Source: Prorocentrum cordatum
Taxonomy: Eukaryota; Sar; Dinophyceae; Prorocentrales; Prorocentraceae
Reading direction: 5' to 3'
Assembly: GCA_963575745.1 (NCBI GenBank)
Contig: CAUYUJ010011270.1
Span: forward strand, 124,001 to 188,000
DNA length: 64,000 nt
Below, piece after piece: positions 36,186-48,041 of the stretch. Every line of letters starts with the position of its first letter. Within the stretch, counting starts at the first letter, position 1. The position numbers and the translations under genes were made by a program. The notes under the pieces are model-generated. The model ran no database searches and was not told the DNA's origin. It saw only the letters and a list, made by a program, of their open reading frames with translations.

Positions 36186-37081
36186 CCCGCCGCCCACAGC
36201 GTCGCGCGAGGAAGCATGCGAGCGCGCGCCTGCAACTATAGCGCGCGGAGCGCGGGGTCCGCGGGCACGAGGAAATAATACGTGTGGGTAGGGGGCGCGT
36301 GGACGAACGGTGAGGGACGGGAGCGGAGGACGGGGCGCACGTGGCCCAGTGCGGCAAAATCGGCCGCCGCGGCGCCGTCGTCGGCGCGCGCGCTTCGCGG
36401 GCCGCCGAGCAGTCGGCGGCGACCTCATCGTCGTCGCGGGCGGACTCTGCATCGTCGCCCACGAAGCGGCATGACAGCCGCGCGAGCGGAGGGAAGTTGC
36501 GCACCTCTTGCGAAGCATTTCATTGAGATCTCGCGCCAAGCCGAACAGCTTCTAAACACCTCCGCCACGCCGCCCGCCCCTTGCGCGACGGCCCCGTCAC
36601 GGGCGTCGACGACCTCGGCCGCGCCAACGCAGACCCGCGGCGCGAGCGGTGCGTTGGCGACGCACAAGCGAGCGACCCCGTTGGAAACGCTGGCACATTC
36701 ATCGGCGCGGCGGCGAGTGGCCGCCCCCCCGAAACCGTGCGGGGCGCGGCCGCGGCCGCCAAATAGCCACGGCCGCGCCCCGCGCGGGAGAGAAAAACAA
36801 TACTAATCATAGCAACGCGCGGGCGAAAGGATGGGGGGGGTGAGCACGCGCGCGAGAGCGTGGAGGAGCACAAAAAGGATCGGGGCGAGGGGGGAGGGGG
36901 AAGGGGAAGGGGCGCGAGACGGGAAGGGAGGGCAAAGCAAGTGGTTCAGCACCACGTCGACCAGGAGCGACTCCGCGTAGCAGCGGGCGCGGACGAGCCC
37001 GCGACTCCCTTTCCCGCCCAGCACTCATCACGAGAGCGGGGACGGGGGGGGCAAGGACCCCCCCTCCCCCCCCCAGCGACC

Positions 37082-37700
37082 AGGGTCGGAGGGGCAAAAA
37101 TTGAGCCCCCTCCCCCCCGCGCACATGGTCTGGGAGGCAAAAATTCCGGTACCCCCCCCCCCGCACATGGTCGGGGGGGGCAAAAACTCCGGACCCCCCC
37201 CCCGCGCACATGGTCGGGGGGGGCAAAAACTCCGGACCCCCCCCCCGTGCACATGGTCGTGGGGGGCAAAAACTCCGGCCCCCCCTCCCGCGCACATGGT
37301 CGGGGGACGGGTTCCCGACCATTTTTTTACCTCCCCCCGCGGCACCCTCCGTCGGGCTGATATCGTTAAAAATTCCGGTGTCACAGGGCAAAAACCATGA
37401 GAAAACTGGTAGTTTGGATGGTCGGGGGCTAAATTTTCTGCGCCGCAAGAGGATGGTGGTTTGGGAGGTCGGAATGTTAAAAATTCCGGAGTGTCCCCTG
37501 GGCCACATGGTGGTGAGAATGGTCCGAACGGGGGCCCTGGTCCGAGCACATGGTCGAGGGGGGCAAAAACTCCGGCCCCCCCCCCCGCACACATGGTCCT
37601 GCGGATGGTCCGAACGGACACCCTGGTCCGAGCACATGGTCGAGGGAGGCAAAAATTCAGACCCCTTCCACCGCCCACATGGTCCCTGACATGGTCGTTT
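37082..37700 (+). repeat. Tandem about 43-bp repeat with CACATGGTCG and GGCAAAAACTCCGG
   Basis: CACATGGTC starts at 37,122, 37,164, 37,207, 37,250 and 37,293 (spacing 42-43). Each is followed by a G run, GCAAAAACTCCGG and a C run. More scattered units follow at about 37,550-37,700, and related ACATGGTC words recur at 38,255-38,410. The complementary G and C runs in each unit could pair. Confidence 0.85.
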
Positions 37701-38640
37701 GTGCGGTCTCTCTGCATCCACGCGCCCACGTCGACCGCGACCGCGGCCGCGCCTCTCGCCCCTGGCCCCGACCACTACCCCTTTGCCCCCGCCCGAACCC
37801 CAGCCCAAGACGCAAGCCCAGCCGCTCATGGCGATGAAAGAAAGCTCGGAGAGGCACGTTGCGCTGCTCATAAGTCGTTGCCAACGCAGCGACCGATGGG
37901 CAACGAGGCGCACCGCGCCAAGCTCTCCTTCAGCATCCACAGGTGGTGGCACTGATGGCGCCCTTGGTCCAGGCCACGATGCTGATGATGATTAGGGAGG
38001 GCTCGGCGCGAGACGTTTCGTTGCTCGTAGGTCGTCGCCCCAAGCAGCGACCGATTGGCAGCGAAACGAGCCTCGCCGAGCACCCACCCATCATCATCGC
38101 CATGATGGTGGTGATAGTGGTGGTGGTAAAGATGTCGATGCACGTGGCCATGGCCACAGTAATATCGATGGTCATGGTGATCAGAAGGCTAGGCGCGGCA
38201 CGTTTGGTTGCCAATGAGAAGTGGGGGAAATCCGAACGGCCGCCTTGGTCCTAGTACATGGTCGTGCGGGTGGCGCGAACGGCCGCCCTGGCCAAACACA
38301 TGGTCCTGCGGAGGGTCCGAGCCCGAGCGGTCGCCCTGGTTCTGCGCGCGATCGTCTGGAAGGTCGGGATCTGCATGGTGGCTGACCTGCACTGCCCCCG
38401 ACATGGTCGTCGCGGTGGCCGCTCTGCATTCACACGCCCACGTCGACCGCGACCTCGGCCGCGCTCCCCGCCCCTGGCCCCGACCCCTACCCTTCGCCCC
38501 GCCCGAACCTCAGCCCAAGACACAGGCCCGGCCGCTCATGGCGATGAAAGAGGGCTCGGCGAAACACGTTTCGCTGCTGATAAATCGTCGCACTGAGCAG
38601 CGACCCATCAGCAACTGAGCGTGCCGCGCCCAGTTCTCCT
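37693..38640 (+). repeat. About 220-bp direct repeat, two copies
   Basis: 37,693-37,910 and 38,402-38,625 share CATGGTCG, CTCTGCAT, ACGCCCACGTCGACCGCGAC, CCCCTGGCCCCGAC, CCAGCCCAAGAC and GCCGCTCATGGCGATGAAAG in the same order. They are about 709 bp apart. Each ends with one of the hairpins listed separately. Confidence 0.85.
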
Positions 38641-38815
38641 TCAGCACCACATGTCGGTGATGATGGCAATGGTAGTAATAATAGTGCCCATGGCCATGGT
38701 CGCGATGATAGCTGTGCTGGTGGTGATGGCGGAGGTCTCAACGCGGAACGTTTCGTTGCTCATAGGTCGCCGCCCCAAGCAGCGACCCATTCGAAACGAA
38801 ACGATCCTCGTCGAG
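37841..38815 (+). repeat. Four related hairpin elements with a conserved loop
   Basis: Copies lie at 37,841-37,932, 38,001-38,081, 38,553-38,633 and 38,730-38,815. Each has arms of roughly 30 nt (for example GCTCGGCG…TTTCGTTGCTC against GGCAGCGAAACGAGCC…CGCCGAGC) around a loop like AGGTCGTCGCCCCAAGCAGCGA. The copies differ in both arms yet still pair, so they look like independently diverged foldback units (MITE-like) or structured RNA. Confidence 0.65.
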
Positions 38816-40152
38816 TTCCCCCTCATCATCATCACCAGGATGGTCGTGGTGGTGATGGCAGATGGTGGCAATGACGACGTCTATGGTACTGGTTACACTC
38901 CTCCCTCACAGAGTAACTCTTTAAGTTTTCTCTATAGCACTCTCTACCGTTTGAATACATGCATGACGGTTTATGTATATGTAGATGTGTGTGCGCCCGT
39001 GTACCTATACATGTGTCATGTGTATATATAATGGCCAACCCGCTCTATAGATGGCCAGTGTTTTACATGCACGCGTGTACATGTTAACGTGTGTACGTAT
39101 ATTAACGCATGTGCCACATTCAATGGTGCGAAGGGTAATGTTACACGAGTGAGCTCGGAGCACGCATCGGCCGCCCTGACGAGGCCCGTGCCATTGCTAA
39201 TACTTTACGCGGGTGGGGTTTAACATTACCTTGATTGTTCATTGTTTCGGGGTCGTCCACAGTGTTGGCGGGGTGGGCTGTGCAGGATGGCCACTGGCAC
39301 TTTGCAGCGCCGTTTAGGTGGGGGCTTCGGGGCTGCTTTTCGCCACTACGGAACTGAGGACCCCCCCTGAACCGCATCGGGAAAATAACGGTGATCTGCT
39401 TGTTCGACAGCCAGGCATTCGGACCGAAGGCGGGGCCACAGCCCGCACCAGAGCCATCCCCCAGGAGCCTCATCAGGCGGGGCCCGAAGGCCAGACAGAT
39501 GTCTCCCGCTTGGTGGAGCTCCTGGGCGGAAGGGGCACGGGCAGTGGCACCGTCGCGTAGGTGGAAAGGGAGGCAGCTGCACAGGAAGTACTATCTGCGC
39601 CAGCGTGCACGGCAGCGCGAACGTCCGTGCGAACTCCAAGTGCGCGATGTGGCATCCAGACGGTGCCACTCCAGAAGCAGCTGCAACACATAGTGCCTAC
39701 ACCATGTATGTTTACGATATGTTTTGCAAGCGCGCGCCACACAGTGCGCGAGATGACTCATGACCTAGATCCCCCAGAACCCATAGTTGTAGCATTTGTA
39801 GTAGCTGGCGTATAACAAGAAGTAGTATGAGTAGTAATTGTAGCCGCAGAAATCACAATCGGCATACCAATAACAATGCCAATATTCAAACCGCTGCGCA
39901 ACACCAATTAGCTCCAACACAGGCAGGCGGACGACCGTGTACGTGGGCCTTCCTCCTCAGCATCTTCCTAAGTTCCCTCGTCGCCCTCCTCCCTCCTCCC
40001 TCCTCACCGCCACTGTTTCCCTCCCCCTCCTCATCATTATCATCATCATCATGATTTCACTCATCCTCCGATGTCTGAAAGTGTGGGGGTATGAAGTGGG
40101 GCAGACAAGACACGCGTGGTGCCGACTGTGCGTGCTGTGACACGTCAACGAT
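38816..40152. other. Gene-poor stretch downstream of gene B
   Basis: 38,900-39,230 is AT-richer with TATATA-like words. Two short minus-strand frames at 39,141-39,473 and 39,473-39,742 have fairly natural composition, but I cannot connect or identify them. (ATC)n lies at about 40,033-40,050. Confidence 0.45.
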
Positions 40153-40650
40153 TTACCACGCAGCGGAGGGGTCATGCTCTGGTTCTGACTCCTCTCCGTC
40201 TCGCCTGGGCCTCTCGGCCCTCTCCAAACGCAACCAGTCGGCACCGTACTCAGCCCGACCTGCAACCCGAGCAATTCTCCTCTCATGCCGATCTGGCCGA
40301 TAGCTCATGTGCTCGGCATGCGACTCCTGCCTGTTGTTGACCAGCCAGCAGTGCGCACAACCCATGGGCCTCCCCATGCCTGGGAAAACCTCGGGTGTCA
40401 CAGACTGTGTCATGCGAAGCGTTTTCACACACTTCCCGTGACGGGGATTAGAACATATACATTCTATAATAGATTCACCTTCGGGCCGCCTGTAATAACG
40501 TATTCGACCACCACCGCGAATGGTCATCTGAAACCTCACATCCGAATGCAGGTGCGGCAGTGGGTGCGGGCCAGGGCCTGGTCCACCAGGCGGGCCACCA
40601 GCACCATCATCATCATCACCGAAGTCTGAACCTTCGTCGCCAGCGCTCCC

Positions 40651-41472
40651 CTTCGAGGGCGCGCAAGGGGGGGGGGGAGAGGCAGGGCCGACGCAGCTTG
40701 ACGGCACGAGGTTTTCCATGCTTTTCTCTGGCCCCCGAAGGCCGAATGTGGTGGGACATGCGCGGCGACTGTCGATGTCCGCCCTCCCCCTCGGGGGAGG
40801 GGGTGGAAGGGGAAGGGAGGGAGGCGGTGGAGTGGATGCGGAGAGGAGCGTGGTGTGCGAAAGCGAACCATTATGGCACCCTGGAACACCCGTGAAAACA
40901 CTCGTGCCGTAAATTGCGCCGCCCGACCTCGGTAGACAACGATTGCCCAGCGATGACTCCAAACATGATGCCCCCGAGTGAGAGTGAGGGCGGTACAGTC
41001 CACTTCCTCTTCCTCCCCCTCCTTCCCCCGCCTCTGTATCCTCCCCCACCTCCGCACCCCGTCGAGTGCGCGCCCGAGGACCCCGAGGGCGAACCTTCGG
41101 GACAAGGGTCGATCAACCCGTCTAGCGACAACGCCTGTCATATATTGGGTGTCCCTGGAAATTGGTCGTCACCTCCCCCTCCTCCTCATTTCCCTTCATC
41201 CTGCTCATCTTCCTCCTCCTCGTCCTCCTCCTCTCTCCTGCTCCTACTCGTCCCTCCACCTGGTCCTCTGTCCCCCCACCATCCCCTCTCCCCCTCCCCT
41301 CACCCCTCATCCCCCTCAGCAGGGGAGGTGGTGGAGGAGGAGGGGGGAGTTGGAGGACAACGCCAGCCCAAACTGAGCCCCAAACGTGGCATAAGCTGGC
41401 CCGCACCCCACAATACTCCGAGTAAGAACTCCTATAGGCATGAGCTTACACGCAATCTAAAACCGCTTGCAC
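40651..41472 (-). other. Predicted GT-AG intron of gene B (822 bp)
   Basis: The exon before ends GGHEDE-type codons at GACGAG|GTGCAAG. The exon after starts at CCCTCGAAG|GGGAGC behind a pyrimidine run. Both are phase 0. The join gives SGHEDE|GSAGDEGSDFGDDDD, one continuous acidic linker. Confidence 0.55.
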
Positions 41473-41730
41473 CTCGTCTTCGTGGCCTGATTCGTGCCCC
41501 TCGGAATCGGCATCCTCATCGAGCGCGGCCCCCTGAGGGGGCCACAGCCGAAACCACGTCTGCCTCCCCTGGGAGAGGTACAAGGTCGCGGCGACCTCGC
41601 TCGGCCTGAATTGGCCGCGGAGCAGGCCGCGCTCGCGCAGCACGAAGAGTTGGCCGATGTAGACATCGGCCTCCCGCACGCACAGGGAGTCGGCCACGCG
41701 GTAGAGCGTCAGCCAGTCCAGCGCGGCCTT

Positions 41731-42252
41731 CTGGGGGGAGGGTGGGATCAGAAGGCCACCTTTTGCCCAGTACTATCGGAGGTTAGCCAGCCTGACAATT
41801 GCCCCGTGAGAACGAATGGCCGAGTGTTCGGGTTTCGGGGGTGCGTGTCTACGTGAGCGTGACACGCTGAAACCTCCAAACACCTAAAGCCCAACCGATC
41901 CTGAGGCCTGTGTGTTGTCTCTCCTCCTCATCCTCCTCCCTCCTCCTCCCTCCTCATCCTCTCCCTCCCTCGTGCACCTCCTCCCTCAGCGTATCCAGCT
42001 CATCCCCGTCTACCCCCACCACCGCTACTACTCCATCGTCACCATCTCTCATCCTCCTCCTCGCCCACCTCCTCCCCGTCATCCGCCATGTCCTCCCCAT
42101 CCCCCTAACCACACCCTCACCAACCATCCACATCCTCACACACCCTATCTCCCTCACAGTTCCAATCCTCGTCATCAAACCTCCTCCACACTCACACCAA
42201 TCATCATCATCATCATCATCATCATCCCCCTCCCCCTTCGAGCTCCCGCAGC
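41731..42252 (-). other. Predicted GC-AG intron of gene B (522 bp)
   Basis: Donor TACTTGAAG|GCTGCGG and acceptor CTCCCCCCAG|AAGGCCGCG, both phase 0, giving GSDVYLK|KAALDWLTLYR. The intron includes an (ATG)n tract near its donor and a long purine-rich stretch (CTCC-rich on the plus strand). Confidence 0.6.
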
Positions 42253-45200
42253 CTTCAAGTACACGTCCGAGCCATCCCAGCGCTGACGGTACATACTCAT
42301 CAAGGTAGGTCGAAACGGCGAAAGATATTGCACTGCTATATGATAATACGAGCACACGGTTCCATCTGCCTCGAACTCCAAGGGCGAATCACGGTCGACG
42401 GGTTGCATTGGGACTTTCAGCAAGCACATGCAGAGCCGCCCGTGGACCAGCAGTTTCCTCAGGCTGGAATCCTTGGGGCACCGAACCTTGAGCATTCTCA
42501 GAACAGAGTTCCGAAACGCATGCGTTCGCTTGCCACTGTCCCCGCACAGGCGAACGCCAGCCCGAGCACAACGCCATTGGTTTTTCTCAGCTGTCGTTTC
42601 TGGCGGTATCTGATCGGCCTCAGCGTGCATCTGCATGCAGTGCTTCCGACCCCAATCTGCACCAATGAGCGGCCTCGTTGACTTCCCATCTGAGGTGCGT
42701 GCCGTGGCCACAAGGGCAGCGACGCACGTCGCCCTCGCAGCAGCCTGGCTCTGGTAGCACATGTGCGCGAGGCCATCCACGGGCGGCGGCACGGCGCCAA
42801 GATGGCCCAGCAGCGGCGCCAGTTCGCGGGCAGCCCCGAACATGGTCAGTCCGAGGTCGCCCGAGTGCTGGACGCTGTAGTTCAGGAGGTCAGCCTTCAC
42901 CTGCCGCTGCTCGTCAGCCTTCAACCTGCCGAGCCACATGGCGTCCTCCCGAGCGGCCTGCAGAGACGCCTCGAAGGAGGTGCCGCCCTGGACGATAGCC
43001 TCCGCCATGCTGGTCCTGAAATCCTCATCGTCGTCACCCGCACGCCCGCTCCGTTGGTCAGCAAGTTGCTTCCTTCGGGCGTCACTCCGATCCGCGAGCA
43101 CTGCCCTGTCCAGATCACGCTTGGTAGGGCCGAACGGGCGCCGACTACCCGCGCGGCGCTTTGCCGCTGCCTGCTCCCCCGATGCTTGCAGCGCCTGGAA
43201 ACGGACTGGGTCGGTTGCCTTGATCTCCCTGTACTTGGCGCCCAGCTCGTGGAAGTCGCGGATCATGCCGACGTCGCTCTCGGCAACGAACGCCCGCCAT
43301 GGCCCGCCCCAGCCAAGCGCGGGGTCCTTCGCAGCGTCCACGTCGTCGCCCTCGTCGCCATCACGCAGTCGAAGCATGTGCTCGGGCAACTGAAACTTCG
43401 ACTGCAGCGTGCAATCGTGGTCCAGGAGCGATCGGAAACCGCTGAGGACCCAACATGCTGATATATACACGATATCTTGCTGGTGCGTCTGGCACCCAAG
43501 CCGCTTACACAAGCGGCGCACGTATGCCCAGCCAGCCTCAACAGGAGCCATCGAGGTTCGCACCAGCGTTGCAAGGAACGCCAACCGCACGATGATCTCT
43601 TTCTCGTCATCTCCGTCCAGATTCGAGTCCAGGAACTGCCTGCCGAACGTCCAGTACAGGCAGTAGTCCCGATGCCGACGAGCTCGAATCTCTGCCAAAC
43701 GATGGGGCTCGTGTATAAGACGGAATAGAGCCACATCCAGGGCCCGATTGCAAGACGACCAAAGCTCCTCAATGAACGCGCCGAGGCGGCTGAACAGCCT
43801 AAAGACTTTGCACGCGCTGCACTCGGTGCGATTCTTCCTAGGGATGACGTCCCAGAGCTCTTCCTCATCGAACATGTAGCGCAGCTTGCTCATGACACTA
43901 GTCTCCGCAGCGCCTCTGGCGGCAACAGTGACTCGAAACTGCCTGCTGGCCATCGCGTCCGCCATGGGGAGCCCTGCCGCAAGAGCCTGCGCTACCTTGT
44001 GGCGCTGCCCAGCCTCCCACGCTTCGCCTGACATCGTCAGCCCGACGTGGTCGAGTGGTGCAAGAATTGTGAGCGCCAGTCGCATCAACATTAAATCGAA
44101 CAACGGTTCTGGCAACATCCAATCCAGGGCAAGTTGCCTGTCAACAGAGTTTTGCCCCTCCGCCGCTGACGCGGGAATGCGCCTTGCATCCGAAGGCCCA
44201 CCATCGCCAGCGGGCGGAGGAGCATGCGGAACAACGTGAAACCCAGCTCCGCCTGGTGCCGCAGCTGCGCCCGCGGGCGCAGCAGCCGCGGCGGGCCCGC
44301 CGCCAACTCCAGCGGCGCCTCTGCAACGCCTCGTGCCTTTACTACTGGCCCATGCCTCGTGCACGTGACCAAGGACGCCGTTGCACGCCTCCAGCATACC
44401 GAACGCGCACGTGCACTCTGTATGGCCAGTCCAATGGTGCTCCGCGAAGTTGTCGGGGGCCCTGCTGCAAAAAGAATAGCATAGGCCCTCCACAATCAAG
44501 GCCTTCCGCTCAGAAAACTGATCTGGAATATAATCCTCCGCAACACCAAGCACGTAAACTCGAATCCTCGTTCTATCGCGCCAGTCGCCATTCGGAAACA
44601 TGTGCCTTGCGACCAGCTTCGGCACAGAACACTGCAGACTCGTGGTGAACAAGTCTGATGCGCCTCATGCGATGCAATGTGGCATCGGGTGGGCACTCAC
44701 CGTACTCTATGTGAATGAGCGGTTTCACGGCGATTTTGAACATGCGCCTGAAAGACATCATGGAACCCAACACCCTCGGAGACGCTGAGCAACGCTTCAT
44801 GCCGACGATGGCGGGATTCAGCGCCGAAAACAGGTGCGTCTTGACGGTCATGGCAACGTGCGCGCTGCAGTCAAGGTTCAAATGCTGGTCGAGCGGGGCA
44901 TCCAGCAGGCGAACGCCTCGCTCAGCCTCGGCGTTCGTGGGGGCCCTGTCGAGGCACGTGCCTCGAAAACATTGCTCGAACGCCTTCCTGCGAAGGGAGG
45001 CTCCGCTCACGTTGCTCACACACTGCCTGCAGTTCTCGCCAGCGCAGCGGTCAATGAGCTGCAGATGATTCGGTTGCTCGCCAGACACCATGCAGTAAGA
45101 AATAGCACCGTGCCTCCTGTTGTCTTTAATGCGCAGCAGCATTGCATACTCAGTCCTGATCTGTAACAGCTTCATCGGGCCGACCTCGGCAGCACCCAAG

Positions 45201-46114
45201 GCAGCCAGCTTCATCGGCAACCATGCGGCGATCGCATCGCCCACGACCGCCCCTGGATGTGCCAGGGCGACTGCCTCCAGCAAGCGGTGCCGCCCGCCCG
45301 ACTTCAAGAAGTCGTCGAACCTCAGCGTATGCGGGGACTCGTCGTGCATGAGAAACTCAGCGTAGTGCATCGGCTGAATCTCCACAGGGATACCAGGGTA
45401 TTGCAGCTGGTAAGGGCGAGCTCCAGTGCGCGCCTCTCCCTGCGATCTGCCAGTATTGCCAAGCATACAGCATCCATCGTCCTATTCTTGATCTCGTGGT
45501 AATCCATGTTGAACCTGCTGCTGAGCTCGCTGAGGGCTGATATGGGCGCCGTCTGCGAGGGGTCCAACCGACTACTCAAGAAACGCAACTTATCGTGATC
45601 AACCTGGCAGTCGCTGCGCTCGGCAGCCTCCAGCCACGATCCGAAGAGAGGCAGCTGGAAACGCGCCGCCCACAAGGATGCTGTTCAACAACTCGTCGCC
45701 GAACCTGCTGAGGATGGGCGTCCGCAGCTTCTTCTCAGGAGGCTGCTCGGCGCCCTCGCCCGCCGCCGCCGCAGGGCGCCTCGCGACCGCCGCAGGCCGC
45801 CTGGCGACGGCGCGGCCGCGCCCCCCTCCTCTGCCAGCTCTGCCGCCGCCGCGACCACCAGCAGCAGGGGCCCGTCCGCGACCGCCAGCCGCGGCGCCTC
45901 GCCCAGGGGCTGCATCCGCGGCGGGGCCGCCGCCACGGCCTGCTGGCCCAGCTGGCATAGGCCAGGCAGCCCCGCGGCACGCACGCCAGCCGGTGCGAAT
46001 GAGCACCAGCAGCAGACACCAAGTAACAGCTCGGACAGATAGAGCCGACATGGCTACGGAGAGGAACTGCGAGCAGTGACGGGGGCTCGCCCCGAACCAG
46101 CCAACGACAGAGGG

Positions 46115-46285
46115 GACTCAATCTATCGAACAATCGGATCCACTATCAGACTCAACCAGACTCAACTATCAACTACGATCGGCTCAACCCTCAGACTAAC
46201 CAGACTCAGACTCAACTATCAGCTACCAGACTCAACCAGGCTCGAGGCTCCCGAGAACTACCAGACTCAACTATCGAACAATCGG
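46115..46285 (+). repeat. Degenerate CAGACTCAACTATC repeat
   Basis: Words such as CAGACTCAACCAGACTCAAC and CTATCGAACAATCGG recur irregularly for about 170 bp, just upstream of gene B. Confidence 0.7.
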
Positions 46286-46289
46286 CAGA

Positions 46290-47213
46290 ACCCCTCCGAA
46301 ACTACAGCACCCTCAGAACCAGCGTCACGAGCCGAACCCAGCGCGCATGCGACGATCATCGGGGGGACGTTTTACGTACGCGATGTGTTCCCCTACCCCC
46401 TCTTGGCCCCATAGCCCCTCGGCTGGTACAACCGACCTCCATGACAGCCCCCAGGGGCCCAGGGGCATGGTTGCACGATCCACCCGCCCGAGGATAGGGA
46501 ACACATGAGGGCGGCGAGAAGATAGGGAGACAGACAGGAGGTGCAAACGCTAGCACACCCAACTTATTACGGATGTGTTTTACTGCAGTGGCCTCGGACC
46601 CGAGAACGATGCACACTCACAGGACGGCATGCAATTGACTTGAAACTGGCTGGCTGGTTCACCCCGCAACTCAACTAGCTCAAAATGTGAAAGATGGACG
46701 CAGGGCTGCCCTCAGTCGATGACGACGATGGGAACAATGTTCGCCTTGGAACCGAGCTTGGCCAACCACGCATTGGTAAGTCGCTTGAAACAGACCCGCT
46801 TATTTTTCGGGAGACTCTTGCGATATTCGTGGAATGCCCTCTCATTTTTTTCTCGGCCAGGCCCTCTAAGTAGATGTTGGAATGCTCGAACTTGTCGAAC
46901 TGACGAGATGGCCTATACTCACCTGGCCGCCACCTGGGCGTGTCATCGATTATGATCTTCTTGACTGGCTTCGGTGTCTTGGACACGCCTGCATCGAAGA
47001 GACCACGGACGAGGGGGCCGACATCCCTCGGGCCCTCGACTGTCCAGGACCAACAGCCGACAAACGTTTCGAGCCCCAACATCAGCGATACGGTGCGACG
47101 TGCAACCACATCGACGCAATGCCATCCCCATTGCACTCACAGCGTTGGCCAGGGGCAGTTGGCGGGCGTAGGAAAGGGGGAGAGGGGTAACCTGAGGGAA
47201 GGGGGAGACGTTC
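46290..47213. other. No gene seen
   Basis: Ordinary mixed sequence upstream of gene B. No protein I can support. Confidence 0.5.
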
Positions 47214-47420
47214 TACCACCACTACTATTACTAGTAGTACGACTTCTACTACTACGACCTGCTACCACCACTACTACTTTTACTACTACGACCTGCTACC
47301 ACCACTACTACTTCTACATCTACTCTAAGAAAGGGGGAGAGGGGTAACCTGCTACCACCACTACTTCTACTACCACGGCTGCTACCAAATACTACTACCA
47401 TTACCCAATCAGTCCTAGTT

Positions 47421-47451
<31 letters not shown>

Positions 47452-47480
47452 GTACATACGTACGTACGTACTTCTACTAC
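47214..47480 (+). repeat. Degenerate (CTA)n repeat with higher-order duplication
   Basis: CTACCACCACTACTACTT blocks. A unit with ACTACTACGACCTGCTACC appears twice (about 47,250 and 47,288) and the word GGGGGAGAGGGGTAACCTG also twice (about 47,177 and 47,333). (ACGT)n lies at about 47,451-47,470. Confidence 0.85.
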
Positions 47481-47997
47481 TGCCCCACATCCTGAGCTCG
47501 AATTTCCCCACGACCTCCTTCTCTCATTCCGTCCTCCAGCGACTACTCTTACGATTGCTACCAATACAACTACCACTGGTACTACTACGAATTCTATTTT
47601 TACCGCGACTGTTTACCATGGTTCGCCCACCTCCCACCCCTCCAGGGAGGCCCCACCAGAGCGAAGAAGGCATTCGAAAACCATATCATTTACAAGGTTT
47701 CGTGCCCTTCTCACCCCATCCAGGGATCCAGCGCCCTGGAACACTGCGAGGGAAGCGGCATAGAGCGAAACACGGGGTAAACTTGATCGGGGCCAGAAGG
47801 AGCGGGGGAGTCTATGACGGGCCAAGCGCGATGCGGAGGAAAGGGGCGCGAAAGCAGAGGATGGGGCAACTAGAAAAAGCGGACGAGGAGGAGGAGGAAA
47901 ATTAGGTTTCTTGCGAAAGTCACATGCGATACCAAACAACAGATATAAAAAACGCACAAGCAGTTAACAAAACCACTTAAACCACCATCTATGTTTG
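47481..47997. other. Right subterminal region, no gene seen
   Basis: Mixed sequence that becomes AT-richer from 47,900. Nothing supportable. Confidence 0.5.
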
Positions 47998-48017
47998 GGG
48001 GGGGGGGGGGGGGGGGG
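47998..48017 (+). repeat. G20 homopolymer near the right end of the putative transposon
   Basis: Uninterrupted G run 25 bp inside the right terminal inverted repeat. Confidence 0.9.
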
Positions 48018-48041
48018 CGAACCATTTTTAGACCACTTTCA

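Larger units (their letters stand above)
31410..36990. other. Interior of putative transposon: GC-rich, gene-poor, many homopolymer runs
   Basis: No supportable gene. G runs lie at about 32,166-32,182, 33,103-33,113, 34,147-34,176 and 34,597-34,619. A (GCCGTC)n tract spans about 32,820-32,955. 34,960-35,330 is a short AT-richer island. Proline-, glycine- and arginine-rich ORFs are composition artefacts. Confidence 0.5.
40153..46051 (-). pseudogene. Gene B: putative transposase-like protein, multi-exon, frameshifted
   Basis: The pieces in order are 46,051-45,675 (Ala/Gly/Arg-rich N-terminus, then LRTPILSRFGDELLNSILVG), 45,675-45,420 (LPLFGSWLEAAERSDCQVDH), 45,430-44,653 (PYQLQYPGIPVEIQPMHYAE … RGTCLDRAPTNAEAERG … DCSAHVAMTVKTHLFSALNP), and 44,652-42,253 (SVPKLVARHMFPNGDW … TSMAPVEAGWAYVRRLCKR … HELGAKYREIKATDPVRFQA). 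The first four are joined by single frameshifts. Two introns then fit in phase 0, to 41,730-41,473 (KAALDWLTLYRVADSL) and 40,650-40,153 (SIIECICSNPRHGKCV, stop). D-R-A-P-T-N followed by C-S-A-H recalls the second Asp (T-D-N-A-x-N) and C-x2-H of hAT-like RNase-H-fold transposases. The E in PVEAGWAYVRR could be the third acid. The HELGAKYREIK block is faintly HMG-box-like. Total about 1,560 codons. Catalysis is inferred, not shown. Confidence 0.65.

Noticed and set aside
32345-36539. Long Pro/Gly/Arg ORFs including poly-Pro and poly-Gly proteins
   Set aside because: Products of C and G runs and (GCCGTC)n. No natural protein composition.
39141-39742. Two minus-strand frames with fairly natural composition
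   Set aside because: No splice connection, family resemblance or continuity with genes A or B, so not listed as genes.
45599-46051. Signal peptide at the start of gene B
   Set aside because: The first residues are hydrophobic, but the true start is uncertain and a frameshift follows; secretion makes no sense for a transposase-like protein.
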